From: Rhodoferax sp. | Lineage (GTDB): Bacteria; Pseudomonadota; Gammaproteobacteria; Burkholderiales; Burkholderiaceae_C | DNA length: 64,000 nucleotides | Direction: 5' to 3' | Assembly (NCBI RefSeq): GCF_028688795.1 | Contig: NZ_JAQTXM010000023.1 | Span: 1 to 64,000, forward strand | Shown: positions 45,219 through 53,996 of the stretch, in pieces | Numbering within the stretch: position 1 is the stretch's first letter | How the letters are laid out: every line of letters starts with the position of its first letter | Program-made: the position numbers and the translations under genes | Notes under the pieces: generated by a model | The model's input: only the letters and a program-made list of their open reading frames with translations | The model's database searches: none | Told to the model about the DNA's origin: nothing

Positions 45219-47377
45219 ACAGCTGACCCCGCGTTGTCGTCGGCGAAAAATTGGTAATGTGCCATGGCCTCCAGAATGCCTGCGGCACATGGCTGCTTTG
45301 AGAAATAGATTTTCTCGATGTTGGCGAGATCGGACAGCTCAGCAAGGTGGCGGTTGTCTACCACTACCCCCAGCGTGTTGCCGCGCAGCATGTCACTGTC
45401 TGCGCCAGTGACACCAGCGACCAGTGTTTTCTCCAGCGAAAAGCCAAATTGCTCGGCACACCAGCGCAGGGCGAGGCCCTTGGACGCGCGCATCGGGAGC
45501 ACATCCAGAAATTGACCAAAAGAAAAAATAACGTTCACTGCCTGTTCATTGCGCAGCAGAAGTTGCCGGATCTCGTTGGCATTGGTCAGCGCAGGATTAA
45601 TGTAGTAGCTCAGCTTGAATGCGCTTTGGTTGCTCTTGGCTTGCATTGTCAGGCCCGGCACCTCGTGAAGAATCTCGCGTACGGCCTGCCGATTCCACAA
45701 GTGGTCGATGTGGCGCGCCCAAACGGCATCCTCGGTCAAGTTGGGTGCGTAATGAATTTGCGTGCCCTGCCCGGTGATCAGCACGTCGGGTTGAGGAATC
45801 TGATGACGTTTTAACGCAATCAGCGCATCGTCCAGGCTGCGCCCGGTGGCAATGCCAAAAATGATGGACTTGCGGTGCGTGTGCATGGTCTGCAAAAACG
45901 GTGCCACCGACACTGTGTCCCCGATCAGATTCAGGTCCAGGCTGGTGAAAATTGCCCGGTCACGGAACATACCCGCGCGCCGACGCAACGTCATGCGGGT
46001 AAGGGGCTCGGTTTTTTCCACCAGCGGTCGGATCACCGAGAGGTAGCTTTCAACATGCGCCGACCACGAGTAAAAGTGCCGCACCCCCTCAACACCATTC
46101 CTGGCCAGGCGCCGCCAAGCGGTCTGGTCTGAGAGGGTTTGCAGCAGCGTGGCCGTCATCGCCTCCTTGTCCAGCGGGTTGATCAGATGGCCGTTGTGGC
46201 AATTGCCAATGATGTCGATCGGGCCACCATCCTCGGTGGCCACAATCGGCAGACCACAGGCTGCCGCCTCAATCAGCGTCAGTCCAAACGGCTCGGTCAG
46301 CGCCGGGTTGCAAAACACCCCACGCGAGACGGCCGCCAGGCGGTACAACACGGCCACCTCTTCTTGCTTGTGGTGTTTTGGGTAGGCCACCTTGCCGTAC
46401 AGGTCGTATTTATCGATGGCCAGCAAAATTTCAGTGAGCACTGTTTTGGCGACGTTTTCCATCTCTTGAATGTCGTCGCGGTTGCCCGCCACAATGACCA
46501 GGTTAGCAGCCTCCTGCAGGGCCGGGGACGCACCGTAGGCTTCAATCAGCGCCACAATGTTTTTCTTTGGGTCGGGGCGTGACAGCGCCAAAATCATCGG
46601 CTTGTTGGGCTGACTCAGATAGCGTTTGAGCTCCAGGGCAATCGGACTCTTCTTTTCATCGCCCACGGGCGGAAAAAATTGGGTGAGGTCTGTGCCCGGT
46701 GGCACTACACGCATGCGCTCAGGCTGGTAAAAATCGTACAGACCGTATTGCTGCTCAATCTCCTGTTGGGTGCTGGTAATGACACGCACGGCAGTGCCCA
46801 ACGTGGTTTCTTCGGCCTCAATACGGCGTGAGATATGGTAAGTTGACTCGATCTCGCTGCGCTTGATGCCGCTGGCCAGCAACTGCTGGCGCTTGTTTCG
46901 GCCCAATGAGTGACCTGTGTGCACCAGGGGAATACCCAACTGGTGCGACAGGCGCGACCCGACATAACCGGCATCGGCGTAATGGCTGTGAATCACATCA
47001 GGCATGCGCGGCTGGCTCTTGAGGTAAGCCAACACGTTGTCCGAAAAATTCTCCAGCGAGTCCCACAACATTTCCTTGCGCAGGTACTTTTCTTCGCCGC
47101 ATTCAATGCGCACGATGCTGGCTTTGCCAGACAGCGGCTCCAGCACTTCGGCGTAATCCGCGCTAACCTGACTGTCGACCACGCGCCGCGTCAGCAGCAC
47201 CACTTGTTCGACATCCGCACGCTCGCCCAAAGCACGGGCCAGTTCCACCACATACTTGGTTTGGCCACCGGTGTCGGCATCGCGCCCAAGCTCCAGGTCA
47301 TGGCCACGAATCAGGCCATGCACACTGATCAGGACAATGTACAAAGGCTTTTTACCAATGACTGCTTGCTTTTTCAT
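45215..47377 (-). CDS. sps: sucrose-phosphate synthase with degenerate C-terminal phosphatase domain
   Basis: A 720-residue GT4 enzyme making sucrose-6-phosphate from UDP/ADP-glucose and fructose-6-phosphate. N-terminal signature: HGLIRGHDLELGRDADTGGQ; the GT-B C-domain has RPDPKKNI and ALTEPFGLTLIEAAACG. Residues about 470-720 resemble sucrose phosphatase, but HAD motif I reads SLDLNLIGD: the nucleophilic first Asp is Ser and the Thr is Asn, so this domain is probably inactive and structural. A separate intact phosphatase gene follows. Confidence 0.92.
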   Translation of the reverse strand: MKKQAVIGKKPLYIVLISVHGLIRGHDLELGRDADTGGQTKYVVELARALGERADVEQVVLLTRRVVDSQVSADYAEVLEPLSGKASIVRIECGEEKYLRKEMLWDSLENFSDNVLAYLKSQPRMPDVIHSHYADAGYVGSRLSHQLGIPLVHTGHSLGRNKRQQLLASGIKRSEIESTYHISRRIEAEETTLGTAVRVITSTQQEIEQQYGLYDFYQPERMRVVPPGTDLTQFFPPVGDEKKSPIALELKRYLSQPNKPMILALSRPDPKKNIVALIEAYGASPALQEAANLVIVAGNRDDIQEMENVAKTVLTEILLAIDKYDLYGKVAYPKHHKQEEVAVLYRLAAVSRGVFCNPALTEPFGLTLIEAAACGLPIVATEDGGPIDIIGNCHNGHLINPLDKEAMTATLLQTLSDQTAWRRLARNGVEGVRHFYSWSAHVESYLSVIRPLVEKTEPLTRMTLRRRAGMFRDRAIFTSLDLNLIGDTVSVAPFLQTMHTHRKSIIFGIATGRSLDDALIALKRHQIPQPDVLITGQGTQIHYAPNLTEDAVWARHIDHLWNRQAVREILHEVPGLTMQAKSNQSAFKLSYYINPALTNANEIRQLLLRNEQAVNVIFSFGQFLDVLPMRASKGLALRWCAEQFGFSLEKTLVAGVTGADSDMLRGNTLGVVVDNRHLAELSDLANIEKIYFSKQPCAAGILEAMAHYQFFADDNAGSAV

Positions 47378-47535
47378 AAAACCCTCCTAGGGGTAAGTGG
47401 ATGCGATTGGTCAGGCGTGGCCATGATGCGCCCGTCTTGCGCGGTGCGCCCTTTTCACGTCTTGGATGCCCGGACAAAAACCGCCGGACACGGGGTCTGG
47501 GCCTCGACACCAGCCAGCCATGGGACAATTCCGAA

Positions 47536-49599
47536 ATGTACTTATTATTTGAAGAAACCGGCAAGTTCCTGGCCGGGCGCATCCTCTCTGAAGCCGACAC
47601 CTCTGCGCAGGTAGAACTTGACTCGGGCAAACGCGTCAAGGTCAAGGCCACCAATATGTTGCTCAAGTTCGAAAAGCCCACCCCGGCAGAACTCATGGCC
47701 AACGCGCAAGCCGTGGCCGCTGGCATGGAACTGGACATGGCCTGGGAATTTGCGCCCGAAGGCGACTTTGCCTTTGCCGAACTGGCGCGCGACTATTTCT
47801 CTGAGCACGCCACGCTAGAGCAACAAGCCGGCACCTTGATGGCGCTGTACGACGCGCCGCATTACTTTCGCCGGGCAGGCAAGGGGCGCTTCAAAAAAGC
47901 GTCTGCTGACATCCTGGCGCAGGCGCTGGCCGCGATTGAGAAAAAGAAGCAAATCGTCCTGCAAATTGAATCCTGGGTGAAAGACTTGAGCTCTGGGTCA
48001 TGCCCGCAGCCGATTCGAGACCAGCTTTACAAGATTCTCTTCAAGCCCGACAAAAATGCGCCTGAATACAAGGCGGTGGTGGAAGCCTCGCGCGCCACGC
48101 ACCTGGGCCCGCTGGACCTGCTGATCAAGGCCGGCGCGATTGACTCGCCCTACCAGTTTCACTGGAAACGCTTTCTGCTGGAAAACTTCCCCAAGGGCAC
48201 TGGCTTTCCGAAGCTGGACGCACCACTCATCATTGACGAGCTGCCGCTGTCGAGCGCCCGGGCGTTTTCCATTGACGATTCGGCCACCACCGAGATTGAC
48301 GATGCGCTCTCGGTGCAAGGCCTGGGCAGCGGCACCGTGTTAGTGGGCATTCACATCGCCGCGCCAGCATTGGCCATTGCCACTGGCAGCCCGGTTGATG
48401 CGGTGGGCCGCATGCGGCTGTCTACGGTTTACATGCCAGGCTACAAGCTCACCATGTTGCCCGATGACGTGGTGCAAAACTACACCTTACAAGAGGGGCG
48501 TGACTGCCCGGCGGTGTCTTTGTATGTGACGCTGGATGAAGCCACGCTGGAGATCAAGGCATCTGAGACCAAGCTGGAACGTGTGCACATTGGTGCCAAC
48601 TTGCGCCACGACCAGTTGGACGCCGTGGTCACGCTCGACTGGTTGCAAGACCCAATTTTTGAGCATGATATTGACCCCAAGCCCTTACAGCATAAGCGCG
48701 AGAAGCTCTCATTTTTATACAAATTGGCACAAGACCTGAAAGCCAAGCGCGAGGTGGTTCGCGGCAAGCCAGAGAACTTCAACCGGCCCGACTACAACTT
48801 CAAGCTAGTTGGCAACGAAGGCCGCGAGCCAGACGGCACCGAGCAGGTGCAGATCAGCGTGCGCCAGCGCGGCGCGCCGCTGGACTTGATCGTCTCTGAG
48901 GCCATGATTCTGGCCAACAGCACCTGGGGCAGTTGGATGGCTGAGCTGGGCGTGCCCGGCATCTACCGCAGCCAAGCATCCATGTTGCCCGGTGTCAAAG
49001 TGCGCATGGGCACCAAAGCGCTGCCGCACGCCGGCATTGGCGTCAAAAGTTACGCATGGAGCAGCTCACCGCTGCGCCGCTACGTGGATTTGGTCAACCA
49101 GTGGCAAATCATTGCCTGCGCGCGGCACGGCAAAACTGCCGCCCTGGCGGCACCTTTCAAGCCCAAAGATGCTGAGCTGTTTTCCGTGATCTCCAGCTTT
49201 GATGCCGCTTACTTTGCCTACAACGGCTACCAGAACGCCATTGAGCGCTTTTGGACGCTCAAGTATGTGCAACAAAACGCCATCACCGAGATTGAAGCCA
49301 GCCTGTTCAAGGACAACCTGGTGCGTGCCGACCACCTGCCCTTGGTGCTGCCGGTGATGGGCGCCCAGGGCTTGCCGCGCGGCGCCCGCGTGCGGGTCAA
49401 ATTAGGCGACATCGACCTGGTGTCGCTGGACATTCACGGCACCGTCATTGAACGCCTGGACGCCGAACCCGAAGCGCTGGACGCCGACGAAGACCTGGAC
49501 GACGACACCGTGGCTGGCCCCATCGCCATTGCCATGGACACCACGGAGGCTGAAGCTACCGACACCGTTGCGCCTCAAGAGGCAACCGCCGCACCGTGA
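47536..49599 (+). CDS. rnb: ribonuclease II family exoribonuclease
   Basis: A 687-residue 3'-5' exoribonuclease. The RNB catalytic Asp cluster is in FSIDDSATTEIDDALS. YAWSSSPLRRYVDLVNQWQ is the second conserved block. The start at 47536 (MYLLFEETGKF) fits the beta-type RNase II family better than the longer ORF. The protein ends in an acidic tail. A weak antisense copy of the 42-bp repeat (J) underlies IDPKPLQHKREKLSF. Its stop overlaps the GTG of the next gene. Confidence 0.9.
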   Translation: MYLLFEETGKFLAGRILSEADTSAQVELDSGKRVKVKATNMLLKFEKPTPAELMANAQAVAAGMELDMAWEFAPEGDFAFAELARDYFSEHATLEQQAGTLMALYDAPHYFRRAGKGRFKKASADILAQALAAIEKKKQIVLQIESWVKDLSSGSCPQPIRDQLYKILFKPDKNAPEYKAVVEASRATHLGPLDLLIKAGAIDSPYQFHWKRFLLENFPKGTGFPKLDAPLIIDELPLSSARAFSIDDSATTEIDDALSVQGLGSGTVLVGIHIAAPALAIATGSPVDAVGRMRLSTVYMPGYKLTMLPDDVVQNYTLQEGRDCPAVSLYVTLDEATLEIKASETKLERVHIGANLRHDQLDAVVTLDWLQDPIFEHDIDPKPLQHKREKLSFLYKLAQDLKAKREVVRGKPENFNRPDYNFKLVGNEGREPDGTEQVQISVRQRGAPLDLIVSEAMILANSTWGSWMAELGVPGIYRSQASMLPGVKVRMGTKALPHAGIGVKSYAWSSSPLRRYVDLVNQWQIIACARHGKTAALAAPFKPKDAELFSVISSFDAAYFAYNGYQNAIERFWTLKYVQQNAITEIEASLFKDNLVRADHLPLVLPVMGAQGLPRGARVRVKLGDIDLVSLDIHGTVIERLDAEPEALDADEDLDDDTVAGPIAIAMDTTEAEATDTVAPQEATAAP
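48668..48709 (-). repeat. possible 42-bp palindromic repeat, copy J (in RNase II gene)
   Basis: Minus-strand AGAGCTTCTCGCGC, then AGGGCTTGGGGTC, at family spacing. It is the only in-gene copy antisense to its host, and part of the encoded peptide looks like conserved RNB sequence, so chance similarity is possible. Confidence 0.4.
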
Positions 49600-50453
49600 A
49601 CCTGCGCCGCTTCAGTACCCTTCAGATCGCCTTGGGCGCATCCCTTGTGGTGCATGCGGCCCTGCTGACAGTGCGTTTTGTTGACCCAGAGGCGTTTAAC
49701 CGGGTGTTTCAGGACACCCCGCTGGAAGTGATTCTGGTCAACGCCAAAACCGACGAGGCGCCACCTAAGGCCCAGGCCATTGCCCAAGCCAACATGGCCG
49801 GTGGCGGGGAAGCCGAGCGTGGCCGCGCCACCAGCCCGCTACCTCCCGCGCTGGTAAACATGAGCGGGGACGACACCACGCCCGACCAGGAGCGCCAGTT
49901 GCACGACATGCAAGCCCAGCAGGCGCTGATCCTCAGCCAGGTCAAGAACATGTTGGCCAGCCTGCCGCCGACCGACCCGCAGCAGGCCGACACCACGCCC
50001 GAGCAGGCGCAACGCGAGCAAAAGCGGCGCCAGTTGGTCAAGCTGCTGGCCGAAATTGAGCGGCGTATCAACCTTGAAAACGCCCGGCCCAAAAAGCGCT
50101 ACATCAGCCCGGCCACGCGCGAAGCTGCCTATGCCGTGTATTACGACAAACTGCGCCGCGCCATTGAAGACAAAGGCACCGAGAACTTCCCGCAGCAAGG
50201 TGGCAAAAAACTGTATGGCGAACTCACCATGATCGTCAACATCAACCACGACGGGCGCGTGCTGGGCACGGAAATTGTTCAAAGCTCGGGCATTGCCGCG
50301 CTGGACCGCCGCGCCCAGGCCATTGCCCGCAGCGCCGGTCCGTTTGGCAAATTTGATGCCGCCATGCGCCGCCAAGCTGACCAGATTGCCGTGGTGTCAC
50401 GCTTCAAGTTCACCCGCGACGACACCCTGCAAACCAAACTTAGCACCAACTGA
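49596..50453 (+). CDS. TonB-like energy transducer protein
   Basis: A 285-residue protein: one N-terminal membrane anchor (LQIALGASLVVHAALLTV), a long Glu/Gln-rich periplasmic coil, and a C-terminal TonB-type domain (KKLYGELTMIVNINHDGRVLGTEIVQSSG). It starts with GTG overlapping the RNase II stop. No exbB/exbD adjoins it, so it may borrow another pair or have a different role. Confidence 0.82.
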   Translation: MNLRRFSTLQIALGASLVVHAALLTVRFVDPEAFNRVFQDTPLEVILVNAKTDEAPPKAQAIAQANMAGGGEAERGRATSPLPPALVNMSGDDTTPDQERQLHDMQAQQALILSQVKNMLASLPPTDPQQADTTPEQAQREQKRRQLVKLLAEIERRINLENARPKKRYISPATREAAYAVYYDKLRRAIEDKGTENFPQQGGKKLYGELTMIVNINHDGRVLGTEIVQSSGIAALDRRAQAIARSAGPFGKFDAAMRRQADQIAVVSRFKFTRDDTLQTKLSTN

Positions 50454-50464
50454 ACCCACGCCAC

Positions 50465-51298
50465 ATGACACTTGACCACTACTGCGTGATGGGCAACCCC
50501 ATCAGCCACAGCCGCTCACCCTGGATTCACACGCGCTTTGCCGAACTCACTGGCCAGACCATGCTGTACGACAAGCGCGAAATCCCGCTGGACCACTTTG
50601 ACCGCAGCATTCACGCCTTCATTGCCGAGGGCGGACGCGGTTGCAACATCACCGTGCCCTTCAAGTTTGAAGCCGCCGCGATGGCCACCCACACCAGCGA
50701 GCGCGGCTTGCTGGCACAAGCCTGCAATGTGCTGACCTTCAAAGACGGCCAGATTCTTGGCGACAACACCGACGGCATTGGCCTGGTTGATGACATCGAA
50801 CGCAACGCAGGCTTGCCCCTGAAGGGCCTGCGCCTGCTGCTGATTGGCGCCGGTGGTGCCGCAGCGGGTGTGCTCGGGCCGCTGCTGAACGCGCAGCCGG
50901 CCCACATCAGCGTGGCCAACCGCACGCTGAGCAAAGCTACCGAACTGGTAGCGCGCCACCATGCTTTGGCAATGCTACAAAATACAGAGCTGCTTGCGCA
51001 TGATTTACAAGGGCTAGAGGGTGATTTTGATGTCATTATCAATGGCACAGCCAGCAGCCTCGGTGGCCACGGCGTGCCCGTGAGTGAGCACGTTTTGAAG
51101 CCTGGCGCATTGGCCTACGACATGATGTATGGCCCCGGCGCACAAGGATTCATGGACTGGGCAAGTTCCCACGGTGCCGTGCCGCGCGATGGCCTGGGTA
51201 TGCTGGTGGAGCAAGCCGCTGAAGCCTTTTTGATCTGGCGTGGCGTGCGGCCACCGTCTGGCCAGGTGCTGGCTGAACTGCGCAAACTCTTGGGCTAA
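50465..51298 (+). CDS. aroE: shikimate dehydrogenase (NADP+)
   Basis: A 277-residue enzyme reducing 3-dehydroshikimate to shikimate. Substrate motifs: GNPISHSRSPWIH and GCNITVPFKF (catalytic Lys); cofactor motif IGAGGAAAGVLGPL; C-terminal DGLGMLVEQAAEAF. Repeat copy I is read in frame within LQNTELLAHDLQGLEG, in the NADP-domain loop after VANRTLSKATELV. Confidence 0.95.
   Translation: MTLDHYCVMGNPISHSRSPWIHTRFAELTGQTMLYDKREIPLDHFDRSIHAFIAEGGRGCNITVPFKFEAAAMATHTSERGLLAQACNVLTFKDGQILGDNTDGIGLVDDIERNAGLPLKGLRLLLIGAGGAAAGVLGPLLNAQPAHISVANRTLSKATELVARHHALAMLQNTELLAHDLQGLEGDFDVIINGTASSLGGHGVPVSEHVLKPGALAYDMMYGPGAQGFMDWASSHGAVPRDGLGMLVEQAAEAFLIWRGVRPPSGQVLAELRKLLG
50986..51027 (+). repeat. 42-bp palindromic repeat, copy I (inside aroE)
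   Basis: AGAGCTGCTTGCGC, then AGGGCTAGAGGG, at family spacing. Sense orientation, but in frame 2 (QGLEGDF), shared with the murG copy. Confidence 0.7.
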
Positions 51299-51302
51299 GC
51301 CG

Positions 51303-52130
51303 ATGAAGCCTGTGCTGCGCTGGCTCGCACTGGTGGCCATTGGCTTGGTGCTGCTGCAGCTGTTTTTTGTGGCGCGCATTGCCACCATGCTGGTGATTGA
51401 CCCGCAGTCCACCGCCTTTGAGCGTTCTGAAGCCTGGCGCGTGCTCACAGAAACTGGCAGCTTGCGCTGGCGCCAGCAGTGGACGCCTTACGACAAAATC
51501 TCCAACAACCTCAAGCGCGCCGTGATTGCCAGCGAGGACGACGGTTTTGCCAACCACGACGGTGTGGACTGGAATGCACTTGAAAAAGCCTGGCAGAAAA
51601 ATGCCAAGGCCGAAGAATCGGTAGCCAAAGCACAAGCCAGGGCTGAAGCCGCTGCACAAGCCCAGCAAGCCCGGGAAGACAGAAGAAACGCCACCAGAAA
51701 AACGCCCGCGTCACCACCCAAACCGGCGCCCACCGTGGTGGCCAAACCCGTCAAGGGACCCAAGGTGATCGGTGGCTCCACCATCACCCAGCAACTGGCA
51801 AAGAACCTGTTTTTGTCGGGCGAGCGCACCTTGCTGCGCAAGGGTCAGGAGTTTGTGCTGACGCTGTTGCTGGAAGCCATTCTTGACAAGCAGCGCATTT
51901 TTGAGATTTACCTCAACAGCGTGGAATGGGGTGAAGGCGTGTTTGGTGCCGAAGCCGCCGCGCAGCACTACTTTCGCAAGCCCGCCGCACAGCTCAGCGC
52001 CTATGAAGCCGCCCGGCTGGCGGTGATGTTGCCCCGGCCCAAGTATTTCGAGAAACTGCCCAATTCAAGCTATGTGGCAGGCCGCGCCGGCGTGATCGCC
52101 CGCCGTCTGGAAAGCGCCGAGCTGCCCTGA
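51303..52130 (+). CDS. mtgA: monofunctional peptidoglycan glycosyltransferase with insertion
   Basis: A 275-residue GT51 enzyme polymerising lipid II, anchored by an N-terminal segment (LALVAIGLVLLQLFFVARI). Catalytic motifs ASEDDGFANHDG and GGSTITQQLAKN are present. Between them lies an extra segment of about 45-50 residues rich in Ala, Lys, Arg and Pro (from AEESVAKAQARAEAA to KPAPTVVAKPVKGP) not found in E. coli MtgA. It starts 4 bases after aroE. Confidence 0.9.
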   Translation: MKPVLRWLALVAIGLVLLQLFFVARIATMLVIDPQSTAFERSEAWRVLTETGSLRWRQQWTPYDKISNNLKRAVIASEDDGFANHDGVDWNALEKAWQKNAKAEESVAKAQARAEAAAQAQQAREDRRNATRKTPASPPKPAPTVVAKPVKGPKVIGGSTITQQLAKNLFLSGERTLLRKGQEFVLTLLLEAILDKQRIFEIYLNSVEWGEGVFGAEAAAQHYFRKPAAQLSAYEAARLAVMLPRPKYFEKLPNSSYVAGRAGVIARRLESAELP

Positions 52131-52265
52131 AGGCACCTGCCTAAGTTTGGCACTACATGCGGCCCGCGTCTGTCGGGCACTGCACAGACTTTGAGAGACA
52201 CGAGAAACTACCCTGATCGTGTTTCTCAGCAGTGCTGGAAACCGTTGACTCGATTGTTTCAGTGG

Positions 52266-53309
52266 CGGCCCAGCAACACGGCACGGGGCGGGGGCATCAT
52301 GCACCCGATCATACGCTCCATCGCTGGCAGCTTCAATTCATCGCCCGAGGAAGGCACCTCGGGCAAGATCGGGCGCTACTTGGCGTTGGTCAACTACCAT
52401 GCCAACCCCATCACGTCGGCTATGTTCATTACGGCCACTGCACCCAACCCGCTGATCGTCAAGTTTGTGGCGGAAGCCACGGGCGCACAGATTTCTTTGA
52501 CATGGAGCACCTGGGCGCTCGCCATGTTGCTGCCAGGCTTGGCGGCCATGGCGTTGATGCCCTTGGTGATTTATTGGATATCACCGCCCGAAATCAAGGA
52601 CACGCCAGACGCAAGCACATTCGCCGAGGGCAAGCTCAAAGAGCTTGGCGCCGTCAAGACGAACGAGAAAATATTGCTCGCAGTGTTTGCGTTGTTGCTG
52701 GTGATGTGGGCCGGCATTCCCGCCATGCTGATGGGTAAGGGATACGAGGTAGACGCAACCACCGCAGCGGCATTGCGGCCTGGCGCTGCTGCTGATCACT
52801 CGTGTGCTTGAATGGGACGATGTGCTCAAGGAAAAGGGCGCTTGGGACACCATCGTCTGGTTTGCCGCGCTGGTGATGATGGCGTCTTTTCTGAACAAGA
52901 TGGGCTTAATTTCCTGGTTTTCCAAATCGGTCCAAACCGGGATCCTGGGACTGGGCTTGGGCTGGCTCGGGGGCGTGACTTTGCTGACTCTGATCTACAT
53001 GTATGCGCACTATTTCTTTGCCAGTACCACCGCGCACATCACAGCCATGTTCGGCGCATTTTTTGCTGCCGGCATTGCGCTCGGCGCGCCGGCCATGCCG
53101 TTTGCGCTGCTGCTGGCTGCCATCTCGTCAATCATGATGACGCTGACCCACTATGCCACGGGCACCTCGCCCATCATTTTCGGCTCGGGCTACGTGACAC
53201 TGGGGCACTGGGGCACTGGTGGACGGTGGGTCTGGTGATGAGTGTTGTCAATACGCTGGTCTGGGTACTGGTGGGTGGCGCGTGGTGGAAGGTTCTAGGG
53301 TACTGGTGA
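52266..53309 (+). pseudogene. decayed DASS (SLC13-type) dicarboxylate transporter
   Basis: Homology starts abruptly at PSNTARGGGI, so the N-terminal third of a roughly 480-residue transporter is missing. Frame 0 runs to about 52770, the next part (LLLITRVLEWDDVL to THYATGTSPIIFGSGY) is in another frame to about 53215, and the end (GLVMSVVNTLVWVLVGGAWW) returns to the first frame. Two frameshifts plus 5' truncation argue for a pseudogene. The family call (2-oxoglutarate/malate or citrate translocator) rests on SNTARGG and the SPIIFGSGY region. Confidence 0.82.
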
Positions 53310-53378
53310 TTTTTCACCAGCCGGGGTCGGGCCTTGCCGCAGTAACAGTGGTCACAACATCCCTTTATCATCCTGGCC

Positions 53379-53990
53379 ATGCGTGCCAAACTGATGGGGT
53401 ATTTTTTGCTGGGGTTGATCCGGGTGCTGACCGGTGCGCAAGCACGCTGGTGGGGCTGTCCGCCCAAGGCCGAGCAGCGTATTTACTTTGCCAACCACCA
53501 AAGCCATGCTGATCTGGTGATGATCTGGGCAGCCCTACCCAAAGAGCTGCGCCACGGCACCCGCGCCGTGGCCGCGCGTGATTACTGGACCAAAACGCCG
53601 TTCAAGCACTGGATCACCTCGGCCGTGTTCAACGTGATTTATGTGTCACGCGCTCGCCTCGCCGATGAAGACCCGCTGGAGCCTTTGATAGACGCCCTGG
53701 AAGCAGGCGACTCGCTGATTTTGTTCCCCGAAGGCACACGCGGCCACGCGGACGAACCGCAAGCCTTCAAAGCCGGGCTGTACAACCTGGCGCTCAAGTT
53801 TCCGCAAATCGAACTGATTCCGGCCTGGATTGCCAACGTGCAGCGACTCATGCCAAAAGGCGAAGTGGTGCCGGTGCCGGTGCTGTGCTCGGTGACGTTT
53901 GGCGCGCCCATGAAACTGCAACCCGACGAAGATCGTCAGGCTTTTTTGCAACGCGCCCGCAGCGCCGTGATTGCCCTGCGCGACATCTAG
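53379..53990 (+). CDS. PlsC-family lysophospholipid acyltransferase
   Basis: A 203-residue membrane-associated acyltransferase. Motif I is NHQSHAD (HX4D), motif III FPEGTR. One N-terminal hydrophobic segment (LMGYFLLGLIRVLTG). It ends 6 bases before the CdsA-like gene; together they look like a small phospholipid module parallel to the main pathway. Confidence 0.88.
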   Translation: MRAKLMGYFLLGLIRVLTGAQARWWGCPPKAEQRIYFANHQSHADLVMIWAALPKELRHGTRAVAARDYWTKTPFKHWITSAVFNVIYVSRARLADEDPLEPLIDALEAGDSLILFPEGTRGHADEPQAFKAGLYNLALKFPQIELIPAWIANVQRLMPKGEVVPVPVLCSVTFGAPMKLQPDEDRQAFLQRARSAVIALRDI

Positions 53991-53996
53991 CCCAGC

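Noticed and set aside
45590-45645. Another possible 42-bp repeat copy (AGTAGCTCAGC, then GCGC)
   Set aside because: The boxes do not fall at the fixed 42-base spacing, and the 3' box is missing.
52191-52265. Upstream codons of the DASS ORF as the true N-terminus
   Set aside because: The residues before PSNTARGG show no transporter-like membrane segment, so homology seems to start abruptly and the ORF start is accidental.
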